DNA from: an uncultured Porphyromonadaceae bacterium
GTDB lineage: Bacteria; Bacteroidota; Bacteroidia; Bacteroidales; Muribaculaceae
Assembly: GCA_900541835.1 (NCBI GenBank)
Contig: UQLL01000031.1
Span: 1-22,041, forward strand
Direction: 5' to 3'
Length of the DNA stretch: 22,041 bases
This document shows, one piece after another, positions 15,302-21,264 of this stretch. Positions within the stretch are counted from its first letter, which is position 1. Every line of letters starts with the position of its first letter. The translations under genes and the position numbers were made by a program. The notes under the pieces were generated by a model. The model saw only the letters and a program-made list of their open reading frames with translations. It had not been told where the DNA came from and searched no databases.

Positions 15302-16504
15302 TCAGTCGGCGCGGCAGGTATCGAGAAGCGAGGCGATGAGGTGTCGGTCGAGGTTGCGGCCGATAAAGACCAGCTTCACCATGCGGTCACCATACTCCGG
15401 GTCCCAGTCGCGACGCAGGCTAGGGTCCCGCTCCATCATCGGTATCAGCTCCTCCACAGGCGCCGTGGCGCACCAGAACCCGCATTCGGACAGCTTCTTC
15501 TGCCGACCGGCCGTCTCGAACAAGTAGCACATGTCACGGTTGGTGTCGAAGTATAGCATGCCCTTGCAGCGGATGATGTTGGAGGGCCACTGCTTGGCCA
15601 CGAAATAGTCGAACTTGTTCAGGTCCAGTGCCGGACGCGAGTAGTACACATACGTTTGTATGCCGTACTCCTCGGCCTCACCCTCGCCGTCGTGGTGGTG
15701 ATGGTGGTGACAGTCATGGTGGTCGTCGTGCCCGTGGTGGTGTTCATGGCCGTGGGGCTCGTCGTGGTCACTGACAGGCGCATCCAGAGCCTGGATCCAC
15801 GTAGCCGACGTCGCCACCTTCTCGAAGTCGAACAGGCCCGTGTGCAACAGGTCCTCGAGCGGCACGTCACAGTAGTCGCACTCCACGATCCGCGCCTTCG
15901 GCTGCAAGGCTCGCACTATTGCACGGATATGATCTGCATCGGCGGCGCTCACCTCCGAAATCTTGTTGAGCAGAATCAGGTCGCAGAACTCTATCTGCTG
16001 GATTATCAGGTTCTCGATGTCTTCCTCGCCCAGGTTGGGCGCCTGGAGGCGCTTGCCGTCGTCGAACTCGTCGCGCAGGCGCAGGGCGTCAACAACGGTG
16101 GAGATGCAGTCGAGCTGCGGCATGCAGTTCAGGTCCAGGTTCAGCCGCGGCATCGAGCAGATCGTCTGCGCTATCGGCTCCGGCTCGCAGATGCCGCTCG
16201 CCTCTATCACGATATAGTCGAAGCGTCCCGACGAGGCAATGTCGCTCAGCTGCTTCACCAAGTCCATCTTCAGCGTACAGCAGATGCAGCCGTTCTGGAG
16301 TGCCACCAGATCGTCGGCCCCCTGGCCCCCTACCACGCCGCCCTTCTGAATCAGCGACGCGTCAATGTTCACCTCGCCTATGTCGTTGACAATCACCGCG
16401 AAGCGAATGCCCCGTTCGTTGCTCAGGATGCGGTTGAGAAGTGTCGTCTTGCCGCTGCCCAGGTAGCCCGTCAGCAGCAGCACCGGTATCGTGTTCGTTT
16501 TCAT
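15302..16504 (-). CDS. COG0523 (CobW/ZNG1-like) GTPase with histidine-rich loop
   Basis: The 400-residue product is a G3E-family P-loop GTPase, a class of metal chaperone or insertase often tied to zinc homeostasis. It has Walker A GYLGSGKTT (13-21), NDIGEVNID (40-48), the metal-binding CxCC motif GCICCTL (Cys73, Cys75, Cys76), an ASGICEP switch segment (102-108) and NKIS (180-183) in the base-recognition position. A histidine-rich stretch at 247-271 includes six His in a row. A CobW C-terminal domain follows (about 281-390). The frame is open to 16843, but the extension is low quality and contains the promoter, so I use the ATG at 16504 preceded by AAGGA. Metal and client protein unknown; zinc is the usual guess for this group. 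Confidence 0.92.
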   Translation of the reverse strand: MKTNTIPVLLLTGYLGSGKTTLLNRILSNERGIRFAVIVNDIGEVNIDASLIQKGGVVGGQGADDLVALQNGCICCTLKMDLVKQLSDIASSGRFDYIVIEASGICEPEPIAQTICSMPRLNLDLNCMPQLDCISTVVDALRLRDEFDDGKRLQAPNLGEEDIENLIIQQIEFCDLILLNKISEVSAADADHIRAIVRALQPKARIVECDYCDVPLEDLLHTGLFDFEKVATSATWIQALDAPVSDHDEPHGHEHHHGHDDHHDCHHHHHHDGEGEAEEYGIQTYVYYSRPALDLNKFDYFVAKQWPSNIIRCKGMLYFDTNRDMCYLFETAGRQKKLSECGFWCATAPVEELIPMMERDPSLRRDWDPEYGDRMVKLVFIGRNLDRHLIASLLDTCRAD

Positions 16505-16527
16505 ATCCTTGTTAACGTATATCTCGA

Positions 16528-16559
16528 CAAAGTTACTGAAATTTGCGTTAAAATCCAAA
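16528..16559 (-). promoter_or_regulatory. Promoter of the COG0523 GTPase gene, complete -33/-7 pair
   Basis: On the minus strand TTTG (16559-16556), a 20-base spacer and TAACTTTG (16535-16528) match the consensus. The -7 box ends 23 bases before the ATG at 16504, which also decides that start against the longer open frame. Confidence 0.8.
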
Positions 16560-16588
16560 GAATATTTGCCTGCCACGAAAAAGTCGCG

Positions 16589-16597
16589 CCCCCCCCC
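16589..16597. repeat. Run of nine C
   Basis: Nine consecutive C occur about 30 bases beyond the -33 box of the GTPase promoter, in otherwise mixed sequence. Homopolymers this long can slip during replication. An assembly or sequencing error in length is also possible. Confidence 0.6.
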
Positions 16598-16739
16598 GCA
16601 ACGCTTAATGACGGACCCGAAGCCAGAACAGTCGGCGCACATATCCAGACAGTGCTTTTTTCCTTTGCAATGGACATCGACCCTCAGCTCGGCTCCCGCC
16701 CCGCAGCCATTAGCCTGCAACCACGGAATCCACGTAGTA

Positions 16740-16772
16740 AACTGTGAGAATAAAACAGTTAAAATCACAGTT
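16740..16772. promoter_or_regulatory. Inverted repeat AACTGTGA-N17-TCACAGTT
   Basis: Two perfect eight-base arms (16740-16747 and 16765-16772) are separated by 17 bases; an extra ACAGTT lies inside the spacer. The arms contain TGTGA/TCACA, the half-site of the CRP family, but the spacing is far wider than the usual six bases. It may be an operator, two adjacent half-sites, or a hairpin. Confidence 0.35.
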
Positions 16773-16844
16773 CCACAACCAGCAGAAAAAGAAAGATAGT
16801 TTAACGAAATAGGCCAAATGGCACTTTTTGAAGCATTACGCACA

Positions 16845-16876
16845 TTTGCCCCATGTGAAAAAAAGTGTTAATTTCG
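16845..16876 (+). promoter_or_regulatory. Candidate plus-strand promoter upstream of a hairpin-rich segment
   Basis: TTTG (16845-16848), 20 bases, then TAATTTCG (16869-16876) fits the -33/-7 layout with one mismatch in the -7 box (TTCG for TTTG). It points toward a non-coding segment ending in a 14-base-pair hairpin. Confidence 0.4.
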
Positions 16877-16881
16877 CAGTG

Positions 16882-16988
16882 AGAAAAAAGTAAGTGTGCA
16901 AGGCACTTCATCGTAATCGTATATCACACTATATTAAAGGTAAGAGATGTATTGTATCAATGGGATGCCGGGAGGCATCCCATTGATG
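16882..16988 (+). ncRNA. Candidate small RNA or long 5' leader
   Basis: Downstream of the candidate promoter at 16845-16876 two helices can form: AGTGTG (16893-16898) with CACACT (16925-16930), and a perfect 14-base-pair stem (16956-16969 with 16974-16987) with a four-base loop. No open frame fits. The bounds are set by the predicted start and the end of the hairpin. No U tract follows, so this could instead be part of a long leader of the flavin reductase gene. Confidence 0.3.
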
Positions 16989-17047
16989 TATCAGCTGTTT
17001 ACCACAAAAATATGGCTCCTGTTGGCGTGAATACGGAAAAGATTGAT

Positions 17048-17055
17048 TAACTTTG
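17048..17055 (+). promoter_or_regulatory. -7 promoter box of the flavin reductase-rubredoxin gene
   Basis: TAACTTTG matches TAnnTTTG. TTGG at 17022-17025 is a possible -33 element with a spacer of about 22-23 bases, longer than usual. The predicted leader is about 100 bases and contains GAGGTTCT (17090-17097) complementary to AGAACCTC (17138-17145). Confidence 0.6.
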
Positions 17056-17161
17056 CACTTGTCAAGCAAAGGCAAGTATGCGGCCAAACGAGGTTCTGCC
17101 ACCATTCCAAGCCTTAACACCCACAATAATAAATAATAGAACCTCCCTGAAAAGAAAGCAC

Positions 17162-17827
17162 ATGGATCTCACCGTATTATTCAACCTCACTTATGGCCTC
17201 TACGTCGTAGGAGCCATGGACGGAGACCGCCCCGTCGGTTGCGTCATCAACACCTGCTTCCAGGTCACCAGCAAAGACCCAGTACTCGCCATCTGCCTCA
17301 ACAAGGACAACTTCACCAACTCCGCCATCCACCGCAACCCGCGCTTCACCCTCTCCATCATAGCCGAAGACACTGACCCGCTCGTCATCAGCGTCTTCGG
17401 ATTCCAGTCCTCACGCACCGCCGACAAGTATGCAGACTTCGGATGCGACTACGCCGACGGCTTACCGCTGGTAAAAGGACGTTTCGCCGGGCGGCTCATC
17501 CTCGACGCTTTCGACTTCGTGGACTGCGGCACCCACGAAGTAATCCTCGCACGCCTCGCAGACACGATTCCAGGCCATGGAAAGCCAATGACCTACGCCT
17601 ACTACCACGAAGTAATCAAAGGCCGAGCCCCGAAGAACGCCCCCACATACGTCGAAGAGAAGTCCGCTCCCGCACCCACAGAGGCCGCCGAGCCAGCCAG
17701 AACCACCCTCAACCGCTTCCGCTGCGACATCTGCGGATACATCGTCGAGACGGACCGGCCACAGCTCCCCGACGACTTCCTCTGCCCGATGTGCCACGCC
17801 GACGTCACCCACTTCCACAAAGAATAA
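17162..17827 (+). CDS. Flavin reductase domain fused to a short rubredoxin (Hrb-like)
   Basis: The 221-residue cytoplasmic protein has an N-terminal FMN-binding split-barrel flavin reductase domain (about 3-155, with GAMDGDRPVGCVINT and FTLSIIAED) and a C-terminal rubredoxin-type iron site formed by Cys188, Cys191, Cys208 and Cys211 (CDICGYIVE ... LPDDFLCPMC). A Pro/Ala/Glu linker at 161-183 joins them. The 16 residues between the Cys pairs are about half the classical rubredoxin spacing, so the loop is shortened. Related high-molecular-weight rubredoxins pass electrons from NAD(P)H to flavodiiron oxygen or NO reductases; the partner here is not in the window. The frame is open upstream to 17078, but homology starts at the ATG at 17162. 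A terminator follows. Confidence 0.9.
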   Translation: MDLTVLFNLTYGLYVVGAMDGDRPVGCVINTCFQVTSKDPVLAICLNKDNFTNSAIHRNPRFTLSIIAEDTDPLVISVFGFQSSRTADKYADFGCDYADGLPLVKGRFAGRLILDAFDFVDCGTHEVILARLADTIPGHGKPMTYAYYHEVIKGRAPKNAPTYVEEKSAPAPTEAAEPARTTLNRFRCDICGYIVETDRPQLPDDFLCPMCHADVTHFHKE

Positions 17828-17849
17828 CCGGCACCTCCAGCCTCAGATA

Positions 17850-17878
17850 AGAAAAGCGCCCCAATGTGGCGCTTTTCT
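17850..17878 (+). terminator. Intrinsic terminator of the flavin reductase-rubredoxin gene
   Basis: AGAAAAGCGCC (17850-17860) pairs perfectly with GGCGCTTTTCT (17868-17878) around a seven-base loop, 23 bases after the stop. The T-rich 3' arm resembles an A-tract/U-tract bidirectional terminator. Confidence 0.8.
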
Positions 17879-17979
17879 CATTTGTCGCACACACCTCAAT
17901 TGTTAATTTCCCTAAAAATCCAGGCCGCCGATTTTACCTCTCACCTCTCGATTGTTCTAATAAGAAAAAGCATACAGAT

Positions 17980-18498
17980 ATGAATAAGCCTATTATACTC
18001 ACGGGCCTGGCAGCCCTGCTGATATCGGCTGCGGCCCTTCCCATCGCAGCCCGTCCGCCCCACGGCGGACCCGGCCCTCGGCACGAATACATGGATGGCC
18101 CACGCAGACACCGCGACCGTCCCGCTCCCCCTCCGCGTCATCACGCCAAGAAGCCCAAACACCACAAGAAGCACCGCCAGCGCCACTACTACTCCGGACG
18201 CGGATTCGACGACCTCGTCTACCGCGCCAGCTACGGATCCCCCAACGTCCAGGTATATTCCATGGGCAACGACGTCTATATGGTCCGCTACGTCCGCAAC
18301 GGCCGCTACTACATACGCCAAATCAACGCCATACGCAACACCATGCTCGCCCCCCAGGCTATCACCCTCGACGGACGCGGATGGTACCTGACAGCCAACC
18401 CCAGCTACTACTACGTTCCCAACGGCACCACCCTCAACCTCAACATAGGTTCCGGTCGTGGCCCAAACATCAACATCAACCTTCCCGTCGGTCACTGA
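17980..18498 (+). CDS. Small secreted His/Arg/Lys/Pro-rich protein of unknown function
   Basis: I do not recognise the family. The 172-residue product starts with a signal peptide (MNKPIILTGLAALLISAAAL, cleavage likely near residue 24 after IAA), so it is exported. Residues 25-70 form a low-complexity basic segment rich in His, Arg, Lys and Pro (for example HHAKKPKHHKKHRQRHYY). The C-terminal part (71-172) is Tyr- and Asn-rich with beta-like repeats (VQVYSMGNDVYMVRYVRNG, YYYVPNGTTLNLNIG). It could bind metal or a polyanion, but this is inference. The frame is open upstream to 17866, across the terminator; I chose the ATG at 17980 because the signal peptide starts there. No clear TAnnTTTG promoter. 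A hairpin with a T tract follows. Confidence 0.75.
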   Translation: MNKPIILTGLAALLISAAALPIAARPPHGGPGPRHEYMDGPRRHRDRPAPPPRHHAKKPKHHKKHRQRHYYSGRGFDDLVYRASYGSPNVQVYSMGNDVYMVRYVRNGRYYIRQINAIRNTMLAPQAITLDGRGWYLTANPSYYYVPNGTTLNLNIGSGRGPNININLPVGH

Positions 18499-18530
18499 CT
18501 CATACGAATACCCACCACCGCCTCATGTAG

Positions 18531-18551
18531 GGACGCACGAGCCGTGCGTCC
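18531..18551 (+). terminator. Hairpin terminator after the small secreted protein
   Basis: GGACGCACG (18531-18539) and CGTGCGTCC (18543-18551) pair perfectly over nine bases with a three-base loop, followed by TTTTA. The GGACGC core also occurs in the hairpin before ispD. The rest of 18552-18720 shows no gene. Confidence 0.75.
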
Positions 18552-18720
18552 TTTTATCGTCCAGGCGCTTTCCACCCTCTCTCCAAACTTTTCGCTGAGC
18601 AACCCTAAATTCCGATGCATTTCATCATTTAGCCGTAGAGTGGGCACAACACCTAATAAAACAGCGGCCCCGGGCCGGAGGCCAGTACCGTGCCGAGTTT
18701 TCAGCTTGACAACTTTTCAC

Positions 18721-18728
18721 TAACTTTG
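18721..18728 (+). promoter_or_regulatory. -7 promoter box of the dihydrouridine synthase gene
   Basis: TAACTTTG lies eight bases before the ATG at 18737, with TTTT (18698-18701) near the -33 position at a 19-base spacing. A leader of about four bases is predicted. TTGAC at 18706 is too close to be the partner. Confidence 0.65.
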
Positions 18729-18736
18729 TACCCGCA

Positions 18737-19630
18737 ATGAAGCTCTTAGCCGCACCTCTGCAAGGCCTTACCGAGGCCCCTTTCTGCCTCGCCCACGCCA
18801 CCATCTACGGCCCTGCCGACGAGTACTTCACCCCTTTCATGCGCGTGGAGAAAGGACAGGTACGTCCACGCGACATCGCCAACCTCCGCCGCTGCCAAGG
18901 CCAAGTGACCCCACAGCTCATCTTCCGCGACCACGCCGAGCTATCCCTACTCCTCGACTCAGTGCGCAACTTCGGACTCCGACGCATAGACCTAAACCTC
19001 GGCTGCCCATTCCCGCCACAGGTAAAGACAGGTCGCGGCTCCGGCCTTCTGCGCAGGCCCGAAATAATCGAACAATGCCTTCATCTCCTCTCGGACTTCC
19101 AAGTATCCGTAAAAATGCGTCTCGGCATCGAAGCCCCCGACGAGTGGCAACCCCTCATCCCCATTCTCGAGGCCATGAAGCCGGTCCACGTAACCATGCA
19201 TCCCCGAGTGGCCCGGCAGCAATACCGAGGCACGCCCGACATCGACCAATTCGAGACATTCCTCGCCCGCGCCCACTTCCCCGTAATATACAACGGCGAC
19301 ATCAGCACTCCCGCTGACATCGACTATCTCAAAGACCGCTACCCCACGCTTGCCGGAATCATGACCGGCCGAGGCTTACTTGCACGCCCCTCAATCTTCG
19401 CCGAATACCGTTCCGAGCAGGAATGGCCCGCAAACAGACAACTATCGACCGTCCGACAGCTGCACGACGCCATCCTCGCCGACTACCGCCAACGCCTATG
19501 CGGCGACACGCAGATACTGGCCAAGATACAGCCCTTCTGGACCTACCTCGAACCCCTCGTCGGCCACAAGCGCGTCAAGGCCCTCAACAAGGCCCGCACA
19601 CTCGACGCCTATCTCTCATCACTTCCATGA
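18737..19630 (+). CDS. tRNA-dihydrouridine synthase family protein
   Basis: Dus enzymes reduce specific uridines of tRNA to dihydrouridine using FMN and NADPH. The 297-residue product has the family's landmarks in order: FMN-phosphate-site start MKLLAAPLQGLTEAPF (1-16), LNLGCPFPPQV (86-96) with catalytic Cys90, VKMRLG (125-130) with Lys126, MHPRVARQQYRG (154-165) and YNGDI (185-189), then TGRGLLARPSIF. The short C-terminal helical tRNA-binding domain is present. Which of DusA, DusB or DusC it corresponds to is not assigned, and the target uridine is unknown. Its stop lies 19 bases from that of the convergent rhodanese gene. A promoter box sits immediately upstream. Confidence 0.92.
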   Translation: MKLLAAPLQGLTEAPFCLAHATIYGPADEYFTPFMRVEKGQVRPRDIANLRRCQGQVTPQLIFRDHAELSLLLDSVRNFGLRRIDLNLGCPFPPQVKTGRGSGLLRRPEIIEQCLHLLSDFQVSVKMRLGIEAPDEWQPLIPILEAMKPVHVTMHPRVARQQYRGTPDIDQFETFLARAHFPVIYNGDISTPADIDYLKDRYPTLAGIMTGRGLLARPSIFAEYRSEQEWPANRQLSTVRQLHDAILADYRQRLCGDTQILAKIQPFWTYLEPLVGHKRVKALNKARTLDAYLSSLP

Positions 19631-19649
19631 CGGCCACAAAATACATTCA

Positions 19650-20039
19650 TCATTTCCCCGTCATCACAGGCAGTCCGTCGCGTTCCCACGCCATAATACC
19701 ACCCGCCAGGTCTGTAACCTGCAGACCAAGACCATGAAGAATCCCGCAGGCATTCATGCTGCGACGCCCGCTGCGGCAATACACATAGTAATGCTTGGCA
19801 GGGTCAAGCTTCTTCGCACCAGCCTCAAACGCGGGGCCATCCTTGACATCCAGAAGCACAGCCCCCTTCAGATGACCGACGGCATATTCCTCCGGCGTGC
19901 GCACGTCGAGTACCACCGCCGTCGTATCAGCCCGAATCATCCTCTCGAACTCCTCCGGCCCGACACTTTCGATTCCCCGGGCATTACACCCGATACAGAT
20001 ACCCAACATCCCAAGCACCCACAAAATCAGTCTATTCAT
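19650..20039 (-). CDS. Exported rhodanese-like sulfurtransferase domain protein
   Basis: The 129-residue product is a single rhodanese domain with an N-terminal signal or membrane segment (MNRLILWVLGMLGICIGCNA); Cys18 follows an imperfect lipobox, so it could be a lipoprotein. The catalytic loop is CRSGRRS with Cys88 as persulfide-bearing residue, preceded by the CH2-type VVLDVRTPEEYAVGHLKGAV (42-61). The C-terminal GGIMAWERDGLPV is the usual domain end. Such periplasmic rhodaneses may act in sulfide or thiol handling; no substrate is indicated. The frame is open to 20123, but the ATG at 20039 begins the signal peptide and follows two TAnnTTTG boxes. Monocistronic and convergent with the Dus gene. 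Confidence 0.9.
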   Translation of the reverse strand: MNRLILWVLGMLGICIGCNARGIESVGPEEFERMIRADTTAVVLDVRTPEEYAVGHLKGAVLLDVKDGPAFEAGAKKLDPAKHYYVYCRSGRRSMNACGILHGLGLQVTDLAGGIMAWERDGLPVMTGK

Positions 20040-20045
20040 CGCTAT

Positions 20046-20067
20046 CAAAATTATATCCGCAAAGGTA
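20046..20067 (-). promoter_or_regulatory. Two overlapping -7 boxes of the rhodanese gene
   Basis: On the minus strand TACCTTTG (20067-20060) and TAATTTTG (20053-20046) both fit TAnnTTTG, ending 20 and 6 bases before the ATG at 20039. Two start sites are possible. No clear -33 partner. Confidence 0.55.
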
Positions 20068-20174
20068 ACCATTTTCCATGAACAAGCATCAACTCTGCAG
20101 AGATAATTACTTATGGCGGCCACAGAAATGACATGAAATTCCCGTAGAGGTGGCTGAGTACCAGAAAAATTCAG

Positions 20175-20182
20175 TAATTTTG
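20175..20182 (+). promoter_or_regulatory. -7 promoter box of the PH-domain gene
   Basis: TAATTTTG ends four bases before the ATG at 20187, so the predicted mRNA is leaderless. Confidence 0.6.
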
Positions 20183-20186
20183 TAAT

Positions 20187-20606
20187 ATGGAAAAGGTATA
20201 TAAATCGAAAGTCGCCAAATGGTATCTATGGACTTGCATCGGTGTTGTTGCAGCTTTTATAGGTACATTGTTCTTATGTTATCAGTCCACATGGGTACTC
20301 CTTATTGATGTGGTGTTTATAGGCATAGCGGTTGCCTTAATGTTCGATATACTATTTCACACGGATTACACAATCAAAGGAGATAAGTTATATATACGAT
20401 GTGGAATACTGTTCCATATGACTTTGCCGATAAACAAGATTAGTGAAATAGCTCATAAATCGACAGTATTGTCCTCACCTGCCTTATCAGCAAAACGAAT
20501 AGGAATTAGACATGGTCTTAAAAATTGGGTCTATATTTCCCCGAAAAATCAGGAAGATTTTATTTCAGATATAAAATCAATAAAACCCCAAATTACAATA
20601 AGCTGA
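20187..20606 (+). CDS. Bacterial PH-domain membrane protein (bPH_4/DUF1200-like)
   Basis: The 139-residue product starts with KVYKSKVAKW, then has two membrane segments at about 12-31 (LWTCIGVVAAFIGTLFLC) and 36-54, followed by a compact cytoplasmic bacterial PH-like domain (about 58-135). PINKISEIAHKSTVLSSPAL and WVYISPKNQEDFISDI are the characteristic strand and loop motifs. The function of these small proteins is unknown. The gene is visibly AT-rich compared with everything upstream and begins the accessory stretch. Its promoter box abuts the start codon. No partner gene is evident; the next 330 bases lack a recognised gene. Confidence 0.8.
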   Translation: MEKVYKSKVAKWYLWTCIGVVAAFIGTLFLCYQSTWVLLIDVVFIGIAVALMFDILFHTDYTIKGDKLYIRCGILFHMTLPINKISEIAHKSTVLSSPALSAKRIGIRHGLKNWVYISPKNQEDFISDIKSIKPQITIS

Positions 20607-20937
20607 AAAGCACACCGCAAGGCAGCTATCTTGATGATTCGAGGGGGATAGTTGTCAAGGAATTGCTTACCACTGCTGAGAATCAACGCCATATCCGATT
20701 CATGAAACAAGCGAGGTACAAATCGCCTAAAAACCACAAAGGAAAATCTTAATAGTTGATACGTATTTTATTTATTAACAATACTGTTGAGGAGAGGATA
20801 AACCCGCAAAAAACAGTGCTCTTGAGTCATTTTATTGAGAAAAGCACCTGAATCTCACCGATTTTTTGTAATTTTGCAGTGCCTTAGAAGGAGTCGCCGA
20901 GAATTCTTGCAGCCCTCAAACAGGTTCGGATTCAGTT
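20607..20937. other. 331-base AT-rich gap, likely gene debris plus a promoter
   Basis: No complete gene is recognised. Short frames exist on both strands at 20549-20752 (a minus-strand one of 62 codons and a plus-strand continuation), but neither resembles a family I know. The right part contains the SMR promoter box at 20869-20876 and an AGAAGGAG purine tract near 20886. I looked for a guanidine riboswitch ahead of the SMR gene and did not see one. Confidence 0.5.
20869..20876 (+). promoter_or_regulatory. -7 promoter box of the SMR-PNPOx operon
   Basis: TAATTTTG fits TAnnTTTG; the leader to the ATG at 20938 is about 55 bases. No clear -33 element. Confidence 0.6.
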
Positions 20938-21261
20938 ATGAATTGGATAATTCTAATTGTAGCCGGCTTCTGCGAAGTCGGCTTTACTTACTGCCTCGGA
21001 AGGGCAAAATCCGTTGAAGGTCTCGCATGGTGGGGTTGGATTTGCGGATTCCTTGTATTTACAATTATAAGTATGGGATTGTTGGCAAAAGTCACACAAA
21101 GCCTACCGATAGGCACTGCATATGCCGTATGGACTGGCATTGGAGCAGTCGGAACAGTTTTGGTTGGCATCCTCTTTTTTCACGAACCCGCAACCTTTTG
21201 GCGTTTGTTTTTCATCTTTACGCTGATATCGTCAATCATCGGACTTAAAATTGTATCATAA
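20938..21261 (+). CDS. Small multidrug resistance family transporter, Gdx/SugE-like
   Basis: The 107-residue protein has four membrane helices, the standard SMR size. Glu13 in helix 1 (AGFCEVGFTYCLG) is the essential proton- and substrate-binding residue. SLPIGTAYAVWTGIGAVGTV at 55-74 is the helix 3 signature and matches the SugE/Gdx branch more closely than EmrE, so guanidinium export by antiport with protons is the likely activity; some relatives also carry quaternary ammonium compounds. SMR proteins work as antiparallel dimers, and only one SMR gene is visible, consistent with a homodimer. Three bases separate its stop from the PNPOx-like start, so the two form an operon. The gene is AT-rich and probably acquired. 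Confidence 0.88.
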   Translation: MNWIILIVAGFCEVGFTYCLGRAKSVEGLAWWGWICGFLVFTIISMGLLAKVTQSLPIGTAYAVWTGIGAVGTVLVGILFFHEPATFWRLFFIFTLISSIIGLKIVS

Positions 21262-21264
21262 GCC

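Larger units (their letters stand above)
16505..17161. other. 657-base gap without a recognised gene
   Basis: No convincing coding sequence was found on either strand; the open minus-strand frame that runs into the GTPase gene has no family resemblance. The gap holds the GTPase promoter, a run of nine C (16589-16597), an AACTGTGA/TCACAGTT inverted repeat, a candidate promoter with a downstream hairpin (possible small RNA), the promoter of the flavin reductase gene, and a leader inverted repeat. It is more AT-rich than its surroundings. Confidence 0.6.

Noticed and set aside
16505..16843. 113-codon N-terminal extension of the COG0523 GTPase frame, rich in Cys
   Set aside because: The family starts at Met 16504 just before the Walker A motif, and a complete promoter plus AAGGA lies inside the extension.
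17056..17161. FMN riboswitch ahead of the flavin reductase gene
   Set aside because: The conserved RFN-element sequences are absent; only a simple eight-base stem is seen.
18706..18728. E. coli-type -35 TTGAC paired with the Dus -7 box
   Set aside because: The spacing is only 12 bases, and the phylum uses TTTG at -33; a coincidental match.
20549..20737. 62-codon minus-strand frame as a transposase or toxin remnant
   Set aside because: No recognisable motif; it overlaps the end of the PH-domain gene and lacks a promoter.
20607..20937. Guanidine riboswitch ahead of the Gdx-like SMR gene
   Set aside because: I could not find the conserved ACGG/ACGR hairpins of guanidine-I, -II or -III classes in the leader.
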